A stretch of DNA of 64,000 nt, from the NCBI GenBank assembly GCA_012295275.1, contig CM022669.1, positions 9,941,989-10,005,988 of the forward strand, in the 5' to 3' direction. The translations under genes were made by a program, and so were the position numbers. Position 1 is the first letter of the stretch; each line of letters begins with the position of its first letter. The notes beneath the pieces were generated by a model that was given only the letters and a program-made list of their open reading frames with translations, was not told the DNA's origin and did not search any database. Positions 14,631 to 23,931 of this stretch are shown one piece after another. The stretch is from Chrysomallon squamiferum. Its lineage: Eukaryota; Mollusca; Gastropoda; Neomphalida; Peltospiridae.

Positions 14631-15612
14631 TACAATCCTACCTGTTTGGTTCCCAGGCTGTGAATGGAACATGGTAAAATTGCCATTTCGCCCTCTCTGA
14701 CTGTCACATTGGTCGCAGTAGGAACAAACCGTGGTTCATCTACATACTGGGAACCTGAAAATACGTACCAATATAATACAATACAATACAGTATAGAAAT
14801 GTTTCATTTTCCTTTCTTTTTTATTTTTATTTATTTATTTTATTTTATTTTATTTTATTTTTATTTATTAATTTATTTATTTGTTTTTTGTTGTTGTTGT
14901 TTATTTGTTTGTTTATTACATGATTGTTATATAAATACCCACCCTTGTACTGCAAGGTTTAAATATCAAGTGTAATAAGGGCTAAACATTTTACAACTAG
15001 CACTCGAGCCTGTCTCATGCACACACGCACATACAGAGACACAAACATACGCACACACAGACACCAACACACACGTTATGTAATTATTTTTTATTTAGGA
15101 TTTTTTGTTTGTATTTTTATTATTTGTGCAGTTGTATAATCTAACATCAGACTGTTCTAATAATAATAATAAATAATAATAATTTAAAATATTTAAATAT
15201 CTTATAAACTAAACATTAAAAGAAAAAAAAAAAAAAGGAAAGAAAAAGAACAGTTCCACGAGATAACTTAATACACGGTTAGGCTGTCGTCTGTTTGCGC
15301 GTAATGTTACACAGTTTTGTTTTGTAAATAGTGCCGGCTTGACATGAAGTCCCTCTGCGACGTGCAGTTACGTCACATGAACAGATGCGACGGAGAAGAC
15401 GAAATTAAACAATTTAATTTGCAACGATTTTTCTTTTTCACGGATGTTAATTCTCCAACATTCTGGATTAAAATGCTATTTAAAATTCAATTTAGTGTGA
15501 ACATGCTGAACTCGAGGTGTGTTATTTAAAAAAAAAAATTAACTGGAAACTGATAATGTGTCAGATATATACGTACTATTTTCATTACCGGTTAGGATGT
15601 TTTTCTCAGCAG
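14631..15612. other. Non-coding with T-rich and CA-rich runs
   Basis: An ATTTT/TTTA field lies at 14,815-14,890 and a short ACAC-rich stretch at about 15,015-15,075. Within 14,640-14,775 there is an imperfect inverted pair around TTGGTTCCCAGG and CTGGGAACCTGA, possibly a small degenerate element. No gene is seen. Confidence 0.5.
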
Positions 15613-15676
<64 letters not shown>

Positions 15677-16088
15677 TGTAAGTAAATAAATAAATAAATA
15701 CTTAATTAAAACCTACTGTTGTAAATGATACATTTGTGTGAGGCTGTAGCTGAGGATGTTGATGCTATTGTTATTGTTGTTGTTGCTGTTGTTGTTGTTG
15801 TTGTTGTAGTTGTTGTTATTGAACTGAGGAGGGACTAATATCACAACAAATTATAATAAACTATACATATCAAAATTAAACTTAGCATGGGATACAGCTA
15901 TAAAAAAAAATAGTTTATAATAAAATAATAATAAAATATATAACGTACAATATTAAAAAAGAGATAATGATGATGACAATAATAATAATAATAACAATAA
16001 TATAATAATAATAATAATAATAATATAATATAATAATAATGATAATAATAATAATAACATTAATATAATAATAATAATAATAATAATA

Positions 16089-16140
<52 letters not shown>

Positions 16141-16195
16141 GATGATGATGATGATGATGATGATAATGATAATGATGATGATGATGAAAGATTAA
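15613..16195. repeat. AAT, TTG and GAT trinucleotide fields
   Basis: (AAT)n occupies 15,615-15,675, TTG triplets 15,770-15,820, and a long AAT field grading into GAT triplets 15,960-16,190. The poly-histidine and poly-serine frames on the minus strand are repeat translations. Confidence 0.9.
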
Positions 16196-16790
16196 AACCA
16201 AGTGTTTTAGACAACGACTGACTTGAAGATTTCAAGTTAGAAATTAAATTAAAAACCGTGAAGTTGAACACGTGAGATTGAGACTATTTTAGGCACGTTA
16301 TCCTGAAAATTTCACAACACAAATTAAATTCAATCTTGAAAATTAAGACAGGCTTTAATGGTTTTTAAAGCAATCGTTTAAAAAAAAAAAAAAAAAAAAA
16401 AAAACAAATAAAATAAGAGAAAAAAAACATAAGATAAAGTACACGAAAATCCATTAATGACATCGAACTCTTGTAACAGAGCTATCGTTATAAACATTAT
16501 AAGTATATAAAGAGTTAACCTTTGCTGTTTTAGGAATGTTTGAGTTTTTAAATTCTGCATACCGCATAAAGCTTCAAAATCAAAAATTCTTTCGTGTTCG
16601 CGGTAAAAAATAAATGAATGAACGAATGTTTAGCTACATACTGATAGTCTTTTTAATTGTTATTGAGTGCATATAGTGTACGGTTTTTATATTATGATGA
16701 TACGAAAGAAGAAACCCGTGGGGTTACTCTTACAGAGAGCATCCAGCGATCTTTCATATACATCTTATGCCTTCATCGGGAAATAAGCCG
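16196..16790. other. Non-coding, poly-A run
   Basis: A 24-base poly-A run at about 16,380-16,404 is the only clear structure. No gene or element is recognised. Confidence 0.55.
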
Positions 16791-17432
16791 CAAATGATGA
16801 TTATGATGATGATGACGAAGGCGACGACGACGATGATAATGATGATGATTATTATTATTATTATTATTTGTCACAGTGTTAATAGCGCCATACTAATAAG
16901 TGTAGCAGTAGTAGGAGTAGTTACAGTAGTATTAGAAGTAGTAACAGCAGTAATACCATAGTATAAGTAGTGGTGGCTGTAGTAGCACTAACAGTGCTAA
17001 CATCAGTAGTAGTAATAGGTAATGGTGTACTAGCAGTAGTTGTTGTAGTAGTAATAGAACTTGTAGTACTAATAGTAGTAGTATGAGTAATATTAGTAGT
17101 ATAAAGTAATAGTAGTAGAAGTTGAAACAATAGTCCAGAAGAAGCAGTAGTCGTAGTGGTATTACCAGTAGTAGTAGCATCAGTAATAACAGTACTAGAA
17201 GTAATATTATGGTGAAGGAGGAGGAGAAGTTGTAATTGCAGTAGTGATGTAAGCTGTTGTGGTATAATTTTATAATGTCGTAACAAAAGAAACAAAAGAA
17301 ATAATATATTTTGTGACTTTTAAAAAAATTAAAAAATCACGCAATAGCAATAAATGTCACAAGCAGCTAAGAACTTTTCAAGAACATTCTAAAACAGTTT
17401 TTAATGCTAAAACAATTTAATCAAGCAAATAA

Positions 17433-17517
<85 letters not shown>
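16791..17517. repeat. Imperfect trinucleotide field (GAT, AGT) and (CTA)n(ATA)n
   Basis: Positions 16,795-16,870 are GAT/ATT triplets. Positions 16,900-17,250 are an imperfect AGT field whose period-3 character explains the threonine- and leucine-rich minus-strand frames. Positions 17,431-17,517 are a clean (CTA)n followed by (ATA)n. Confidence 0.85.
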
Positions 17518-17519
<2 letters not shown>

Positions 17520-17889
17520 TAATAATACTATTTCTTTAAAGAAAATTTAATAGAGTAATGAAACTCTAAAACAAATATAAAATAGCGGGACAATACTAAA
17601 AACAGTTTAATAACAAATGATATTTAACAGTTTAGTTACGTTAAAAAAAGCGCAACTAAAATACGTTAAAACGTAAGACGTAAATAAAACTGAACGTTAA
17701 CGAAACGAAACGTACCTGACACGGTAAGACACAGTAGATACAAAGAGATAACGTGTCGTGTGACGGAAAGGTGTCGCCTCTGTGACGTTATCCTCATTAC
17801 AGATTTCATGTTTCAAGGCAAACTCGTCCACGTAATTCGTTTCCGCGCCTTGACGAGAACCTTAACGAGCGACTTGAGAATTTCAGTAA
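17518..17889. other. Non-coding, nothing recognised
   Basis: AT-rich sequence that becomes GC-richer towards 17,760-17,880. No gene is supported. Confidence 0.5.
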
Positions 17890-18170
17890 CTGACACAACA
17901 ACGTAGTAATCCATGCTATGACAACATCAGCAGTGAAGTATTGCAACATCCACAGCGTCGTACAGCAGCATCCACAGTGTCGTAAGCTCGTATCCACATC
18001 GTGGTTATAGAATATCCACAACGAGGTTTTTAAAAACGTCTACCAATATTTTGTAGTTTCATTTAACAGCATCCACAACGTTGTAGTATAAACGTCCACA
18101 AAGTGTTATCACAACTTGCTGTAACAGATATCAACAACGGCGTTTTACGACATCCACAAATTGGTTTAGA
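17890..18170 (+). repeat. Decayed short-period tandem repeat (CATCCACAACGTCGT-like)
   Basis: A motif close to CATCCACARCGTYGT recurs about every 25-40 bases with many substitutions, for example near 17,949, 17,970, 17,993, 18,015, 18,069, 18,091 and 18,149. It looks like an eroded minisatellite. Related wording appears once at about 35,063-35,090 and, inverted, near 48,240, just beyond the conserved 200-bp segment, so the motif may be an old part of the duplicated unit. Confidence 0.55.
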
Positions 18171-18725
18171 TTGAAACGAGAAATTCTTTAACGTTTCATT
18201 GCCATTTTTTACCTTAATTTCAGTTTTTCCCTTTTACTCTTTTTCTGTTAGTGATGTAAAAAATCGGATTTTTATTGTTAAAGAAAAAAAAAGAAAAAAG
18301 AAAACGATGACTAGAAACTAAATTCTCGAGTTTCGCTTTCTAATAATTTGTTGTATTTCTTAAAATTATTAACCAAACAGAAATATCTGAATTTAAAAAC
18401 GACAAAATACAAATATTTTTTAAATTATTGTTTCCAGTAAAAAAAACCTCTCAGTACTCGATTTTTTCTAACTAAACTTTCTATTAACTATAACATCCCA
18501 AAATTAATTTTCACTGATATTTATTTCAGATCAACGCGAATAAAAAAGATTACCGATAATGCTACACCATTACTCCCAAAATTAACAACACCATCTTCCT
18601 AATAATCCATAGATAAATCGTCGACACAACAAATGTAAAAAGCTACATTCGATCATCGGATCGGCTAGGACTAGAAATTTTAACGAGACAATCCCTTTAA
18701 AACCTCCGTGGACAAATCCGCACAC
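18171..18725. other. Non-coding, nothing recognised
   Basis: AT-rich sequence without clear repeats. Parts of 18,180-18,440 resemble the flank of the conserved segment at 35,100-35,280, suggesting that the duplicated unit begins in this region. Confidence 0.5.
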
Positions 18726-18749
18726 AAATCAGGCTGTGGGAAACAAAAA

Positions 18750-18968
18750 TAATGAATTTATAATAACAACTCTTTCTTCATTATGCGGAGAGACGTGGCC
18801 GCTGTGTGTCAAACAAGTGAGGGATACAATTCCACGTACTGGGACCGTCCTCTGATAAAAGCTGCATGACGGGGATTGTCCGCTACCACTCAAACTCACA
18901 CGTAACTGTCGATGCGAGTGCAGTTTTGATCGCAGTCAGTTTCTCACTGCGTAGATCATCCGCGTTAG
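18750..18968 (-). other. Conserved 200-bp segment, copy 1
   Basis: A GC- and CpG-richer segment reads base for base the same, as far as I can compare by eye, at about 35,290-35,508 (same orientation) and 47,805-48,025 (opposite orientation). The neighbouring SINE and poly-T sequences differ between the copies. On the minus strand a frame stays open (beginning MSLSGSGQSPSCSF). In this copy a strong acceptor-like sequence, TTTGTTTCCCACAG, lies at its downstream edge near 18,731-18,745. It could be a promoter with first exon, a non-coding RNA, or a recently homogenised neutral sequence. I cannot tell which. Confidence 0.5.
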
Positions 18969-18974
18969 TTTTTT

Positions 18975-19102
18975 TTTTTTTTTTTGTTTTTTTCAGTCTT
19001 TCAGTGTGACGGTCTGTTAAGTTATGGGTTTGTGAACGAGCATGGTATTTGTGTTTGTTTATGTGTGTGAGAGAGACAAAGAGTGCATGCGCATTAGTGT
19101 GT

Positions 19103-19151
<49 letters not shown>

Positions 19152-19356
19152 GTGTGTGTGTGGCTGTGTGTGTGTGTGTGTGTTAATGTGTGTGTGCGTT
19201 TTAGGATTTGAATATTCTCTGTGTTCTGTACGTCTGGTTAGACTGTGCACATTGACAATATTCCGGAACGGTTGGCCCAGATGGACAAAGTCCAATCACG
19301 ACCTCCCAAACCCCTTCAGACGCCGCTGAAGGAACTCGAAAGAATGACACCCATTC
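18975..19356 (-). mobile_element. tRNA-derived SINE, minus-strand diverged copy
   Basis: Read on the minus strand this matches the SINE at 39,218-39,600. It has a diverged head around GAACTCGAAAG-type wording (19,330-19,345), the GACTTTGTCCA block, CGGAATATTGTC, an internal microsatellite ((GT)n and (AT)n at 19,105-19,190), the GACCGTC block (about 19,008-19,016), and a poly-A tail, seen here as poly-T at 18,969-18,992. The head is eroded and partly missing, so this is an old copy. Confidence 0.7.
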
Positions 19357-19655
19357 TCTTCTCTATGCCTGGATGCATGGATTTATATTTTATACGTGTG
19401 ACTGTATGTATGTATGATCGTATGTATGTATGTATGATCGTATGTATGTATGTATGTATGTATATGTATATAATAATAATAATAATAATAATTTAAAAGT
19501 CAGAGAAGTACGGAGTTGAATGAATGAATGAATTAACAATATTAACAAACTATAATACATTTAAGCATATATTACGATTACGGTCATATTTACATTTTAT
19601 GCAGATTTTAGTAGCAATGTATTTTTAGGTTTATCATAAAAAGCAAGACACATAC

Positions 19656-19743
<88 letters not shown>

Positions 19744-20076
19744 ATCATGACTATGTATTATATATATGTTTCTGAATATTTTATAATATAGTGAGATAGT
19801 GATACAGAGCAATACAGATCTTAGAACCAGTATTAATAAAAACTTTGTTATTGTCCAGTAAAGATTATCTCCATTCCTGCTGGAGTTGTGTCCCTTATTC
19901 TAACACGATATTTTGGTTCTTTTTCCAGTGTTTCTTTTTTTTGTTGTTGTTGACTAGGTGTGAGTGGGTTCAAATATTCCTCTTAATCAGTATTTCACGA
20001 GTTTATGATATAACAAAAACACTCGCGTGAAGTTCAAATCCTAAATGTTCGTATTTAGTTGGTTTACGAAATATTC
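19357..20076. other. 3' flank of GT31 gene A1 with (GA)n tract
   Basis: This non-coding flank is homologous to the 3' flanks of the other GT31 copies. It contains GTAT repeats (about 19,405-19,470), an AAT run, and a (GA)n tract at 19,661-19,741 that recurs at the same position, about 0.4-1 kb downstream of the stop codon, in most other copies. No poly(A) site is assigned. Confidence 0.6.
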
Positions 20077-21219
20077 CTATTTCAGCTGATAGCAAAAAGC
20101 TGGGTTCTTCATTCTTTCCCAGATCTCGTACATCGTTTTATCAAAAATCTGCTGTGAGACTATTACGCTGCCTGTTACAAATTCGCACGGTGTCGCATAC
20201 GAGAACAGAAAATATTCCTTATCGATCTCCAGACCGACATGCCTGATATTAAATATTTTCGCTAGAATACCCGTTATTTCTACGTCCTCCATATTCACGT
20301 ACGGCATGTGCTCTGACACCGCTAAAATCTTCATGGCAACGTCGAAAGGCATGAAGTAACAATTGCCCTTGACGTGCGGAGGGTATTTTGGAGCGGGATA
20401 ATCCTGTTCTGAAACTTCACATCTTCCTACTCTGATTACGTTGTCCGAGAGAAACTTCGGTCCAAATATTTTGTTTTCCCATTCGTTGTTTCGTATCAAG
20501 GTGACGAAGTCTGGAATCTTTACGAACGTGTCTTCATCCACTTTCATGATGTATTTCGCGTTCGAGCAAAACTGCTTGAGCCACTTAAAAGCCATAAGAA
20601 CTTTGAGTGTCAGGTTGCAGTAGGTCTCATCAAATTCCGCTATTACGATGTCCTTCTCTATATTGGCTTCGCTGGCAACAGCAGAATTGAGAGTCGTGTT
20701 TTCGTTCATTCCTAAAATAAAGAATACTCTGACGGGTAAAGCTTGAGTGGAATTCGGCCATTTCAGACCCCGAGAGACACTGCCCCATGTATCCCGAATA
20801 GCTTGCCTGCGTGACGTCATATCATGCAATGACATAACCATGACAACCAGAAGAGTATCAGTGCAGTTTGTTGGTGGTATTTTCAAAAAGTTGTAATTCA
20901 GAAGAAAATTTTTGGTTTTGTTCGGTTTGAAATACCATTGATATCTCACTAAAACAGGTTCTCCGTAAAAATCGGTTAGCGAGAAGGCTTCCGGAACGGG
21001 TAAAGCAGATATATTTATTATTTCTTTTTCTTCCAAGAATGAGGACGGGGTGGTGTTGTTGTTGCTCTGATATGTTACTGACTTCAGCGGCGTCGGCCGA
21101 AAATAAGAAAGTTCTGACGGTTTCTTTTTCTTGGTTATGTATAATTCGAAAGTTAAAAAGATCAATGAGAATAACATTAACAACAGAACTAACTGCTTTC
21201 GTGACAGCCTGCGTCTCAT
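20077..21219 (-). CDS. GT31 beta-1,3-glycosyltransferase-like protein A1 (intact)
   Basis: A 380-residue open frame without interruption. By family it should transfer galactose or N-acetylglucosamine from a UDP-sugar in beta-1,3 linkage in the Golgi lumen. The donor and acceptor cannot be read from sequence. Visible signs are a short basic cytosolic tail (MRRRLSRK), one membrane anchor at about residues 10-27 (type II), a stem to about 120, then the GT31 motifs: RQAIRDTWGS (138-147), FILG (167-170), the metal-binding DXD as DED (228-230), the YPPHVKGNCYFMP block (279-291) and EDVEITG (311-317). Several N-glycosylation sequons occur, such as N174 and N202. The length is normal for the family. 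The start ATG lies immediately after TTTATTTCAG, so the whole protein appears to come from one coding exon. It is the only uninterrupted A-type copy. Confidence 0.9.
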   Translation of the reverse strand: MRRRLSRKQLVLLLMLFSLIFLTFELYITKKKKPSELSYFRPTPLKSVTYQSNNNTTPSSFLEEKEIINISALPVPEAFSLTDFYGEPVLVRYQWYFKPNKTKNFLLNYNFLKIPPTNCTDTLLVVMVMSLHDMTSRRQAIRDTWGSVSRGLKWPNSTQALPVRVFFILGMNENTTLNSAVASEANIEKDIVIAEFDETYCNLTLKVLMAFKWLKQFCSNAKYIMKVDEDTFVKIPDFVTLIRNNEWENKIFGPKFLSDNVIRVGRCEVSEQDYPAPKYPPHVKGNCYFMPFDVAMKILAVSEHMPYVNMEDVEITGILAKIFNIRHVGLEIDKEYFLFSYATPCEFVTGSVIVSQQIFDKTMYEIWERMKNPAFCYQLK

Positions 21220-21337
21220 CTGAAATAAATGAAAGTGAATTTAACAATGAGTTAAAGTGAAATTTATTGTGTTTCTATATGTGTTTCTGTATGAAATATA
21301 TATCTGTTTGTCTATGTATGTATGTTTTAGGGTTCAC
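21220..21337 (-). other. Candidate 5'-UTR intron of A1
   Basis: Directly upstream of the ATG is an acceptor-like TTTATTTCAG. About 118 bp further upstream is a GTGAAC sequence in a block conserved before every copy (GCGTGAACCC here, GCGTGAATCC before B-type genes). A short intron in the 5' untranslated region fits both, but the donor is not a strong consensus and transcript data would be needed. Confidence 0.35.
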
Positions 21338-21661
21338 GCAAAGGGGCAACGTGGAAGAAATACCCGCCACATTTTACTAAACCTCAGTTTACTTAATCCA
21401 AGGTGAAGTTCTAAGTCGTCTTCATTGGTTTCAGTTACCAAGAAGCCAGTGTAAGGACCATTAATACGATTTTTTGTTTTCTCTGCGAAACTGACAAATA
21501 CAATTTTTTTTTTTAGTACGACCGAGTATCATTTCTTTTCCACAAGACCTCAGTTCTATACAAAATGTTCTCACTAGTCTACAGGGAGAAGTCACTCTTC
21601 CGTAGTATTTAAATCTAGTTAGAACCCTGTTGTATATTGTATGTACCCCTTATACCGAGCA

Positions 21662-21699
<38 letters not shown>

Positions 21700-22261
21700 A
21701 GTTATATTGTATCAATTTACTTAAAAGTAGATAATAAACTAAAAGTTTACTTCTGGAATAATATAATAAAAATAAATATTTATGTATTTATTAATGAAAG
21801 TTATCACTTATTTATTTATTTATTATTTATTAATTCATTCATTCTATCACTTAACTATTTATTTATTTATCTATCGCTTATTTAAATAATTTATTTATTT
21901 ATTAATTAATTCATTCTATCACTTAACTATTTATTTATTTATCTATCGCTTATTTAACTATTTATTTATTTATTAATTCATTCTCTGAGTAATTTATTTA
22001 ATATTTATTCATTAATTCATTGTATGACTTATTTAACTATTTATTTATTTATTATTTCTATCAGCTATTAAACTATTTATTTATTTATTTAATTAACTTT
22101 ATCATTTATTCAGCTATATATTTATTTCTTAATCATTTGTTCACTTATTTATCAATTCGTTTATTCATTCATTTATTCTATCACTTTTCACTTATTTATT
22201 CATTTACTTACTTAGTTACTTTGTTTATCTGCACAGTCTGCGCAAAAACCGCGAGAGATTC
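21338..22261. other. 5' flank of A1 with (GT)n and ATTTATTT minisatellite
   Basis: Positions 21,338-21,570 are the conserved A-type upstream block. Its minus-strand frame of about 80 codons is open in two other units (37,524-37,766 and 50,008-50,250) but broken here. (GT)n lies at 21,663-21,692. From 21,790 to 22,220 there is a minisatellite with repeats of ATTCATTCTATCACTT joined by TTTA runs, period about 35-45 bp. Confidence 0.6.
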
Positions 22262-22592
22262 TGCTCTACATATTCCGAATAGCCTGCCTTTGTGACGTCA
22301 CCAAATGCAATGACATCACAGTGACAATCAGAAGAGTATAACGCTTGCACTTTGTCAGTGGTATTTCGAATTACTTGTAATTCACAGGGAAAATGTGATT
22401 TTGTTGGGTTTAGAATACTGATATTTCAGTAAAACAGAATGTCCATAAAAATTGGTTGGCGAAAATGCTTCCGGAACGGGTAAAGCAGATATATATAGTA
22501 TTTGTTTTTCATCGAGGAATGACGGGATGATGTCATACGTTTTTGACTGCAGCGGTTTTGAAGATCAGCAAGTTTTGAAGGTTTCTCTCTCA
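22262..22592 (-). pseudogene. GT31 relic 1 (N-terminal half)
   Basis: Read on the minus strand this matches the stem and first catalytic motif of the GT31 genes, from a KPSKLADL-like stem (about 22,585) through the VPEAFSPTNFYG-like region (about 22,440-22,490) to the SQRQAIR motif (about 22,270). It has frameshifts and stop codons. The catalytic DED half and membrane anchor are missing. The same relic occurs in the next two units at 38,235 and 50,713, where a C-terminal piece has been joined to it in the opposite orientation. Confidence 0.8.
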
Positions 22593-22695
22593 GCCATACA
22601 TAGAAACATCCATATATGCATACACATTTACATGCCAAACATAGATACATCCACAGACATATATACTTACGTACGTACATATACAAACATGTAAG

Positions 22696-22900
22696 GTTGT
22701 CTTGATGGCCGAATGGTAGCGTCTTCCGCCTTCGGAGTCCGCGTGAATGAGTTCCATGCATTCGAGTCTCGTCAGCGGCATCAGACGGGGTTTGTGAGGC
22801 TGCGATTGGACTTTGTCACAAACACATAACTCAATAGACCGTCAAACTAGAACACAGTAGCCAACTATGTAATATATGTCATCGATTTCACAGTCTGAAG
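22696..22900 (+). mobile_element. tRNA-derived SINE, copy in unit 1
   Basis: The tRNA-like head contains a box A (TGGCCGAATGG) and a box B (ATTCGAGTC) about 45 bp apart, as expected for an internal RNA polymerase III promoter. A body follows with GATTGGACTTTGTC and the GACCGTCAAACT block, then an A-rich end (GAAGAAAAAAG). The middle microsatellite segment present in the copies at 39.2 and 51.6 kb is missing here. This is not a functional tRNA gene: the acceptor arms do not pair and the body continues far past a tRNA end. Confidence 0.8.
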
Positions 22901-23080
22901 AAAAAAGAAGACACAAACAGAAAATAAATTAGCGATACTATTCAAGGAAAATGTGCAGAAAACTATAAAATCTCATCGGATATGTTTTATCATTGTAAAA
23001 GCAAAAACAAAATGAAAAAATGATACAAGAAATAATAAACTTGTTCCAGTGATGACGGTATGGCGTTAATTGAATTAATA
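22901..23080. other. Non-coding spacer
   Basis: AT-rich sequence shared with units 2 and 3 (about 39,600-39,700 and 51,990-52,160). No feature is recognised. Confidence 0.5.
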
Positions 23081-23084
23081 ACAA

Positions 23085-23320
23085 GCCATATAGAGGTCGT
23101 TAAAGATTAAAGAGGTCACAATAAATCAAACTCAACGAAACAAGCGGCAAATGGAAGGATTCTGCGACAGATACGCCCCCTGACTTTGTCAGAGAGCATG
23201 ACCACCGCAAGCGTGCTTCACAACAGTTTGCTCTGATTCGCATGTTAATGGACCGGTTCCGCAATGCGGTTATTTCGAGTTATGTCCATTGATTTGTCGT
23301 TAGTCGTTTCAGTCATTCAG
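23085..23320 (+). other. Conserved non-coding block, copy 1
   Basis: About 230 bp of higher GC content containing CGCCCCCTGACTTTGTCAGA and CAATGCGGTTATTTCGAGTT is conserved with few changes at about 39,715-39,945 and 52,170-52,400. It lies between the SINE and the exon-like segments in every unit. No long frame is open in all copies. It may be a regulatory element or an old repeat, and its function is unknown. Confidence 0.45.
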
Positions 23321-23634
23321 TTAACAAAACAAATAAATAAATAAATAAATAAATAAATAAAAAGATAAAAACAAAATTGTATTTCTTTCATAATGCAGGT
23401 TTAATAATACTTAACGTTATTTTGATACCAATGTACAGGTTGAATATAATGGTGAAGTGAGCCGTCTTATAAGAGATAGATCAATTATATAATAATATTA
23501 ATTTACAAACTTAAGTTTATTACATCATTACTTATTTAATGAAACAGTAAATAATCCTACTACTACTACTACTACTTGAAATGAAAACATTTTGAGAAAT
23601 TTCGTAATTATTTTTACAGAAAGACCCCCCAAAC

Positions 23635-23702
<68 letters not shown>

Positions 23703-23885
23703 AAATAAAAATAAAAATAAATAAAAATTATCTAGAATGAAACGGTAACCACATTTGTGACGCTCTTGAGAATTCACGCCCCCAACAATAATAACTAGTA
23801 TATTTTCTTTACCATAATTATAATAGACTCCCAAAATTATTTATTTCATTATTTCGCTTTATTTCTAACACACTTTATTTCTAAA

Positions 23886-23931
<46 letters not shown>

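Noticed and set aside
22696-22780. Functional tRNA gene
   Set aside because: Box A and box B are present, but the sequence does not fold into a full cloverleaf with paired acceptor ends and continues into a repeated SINE body.
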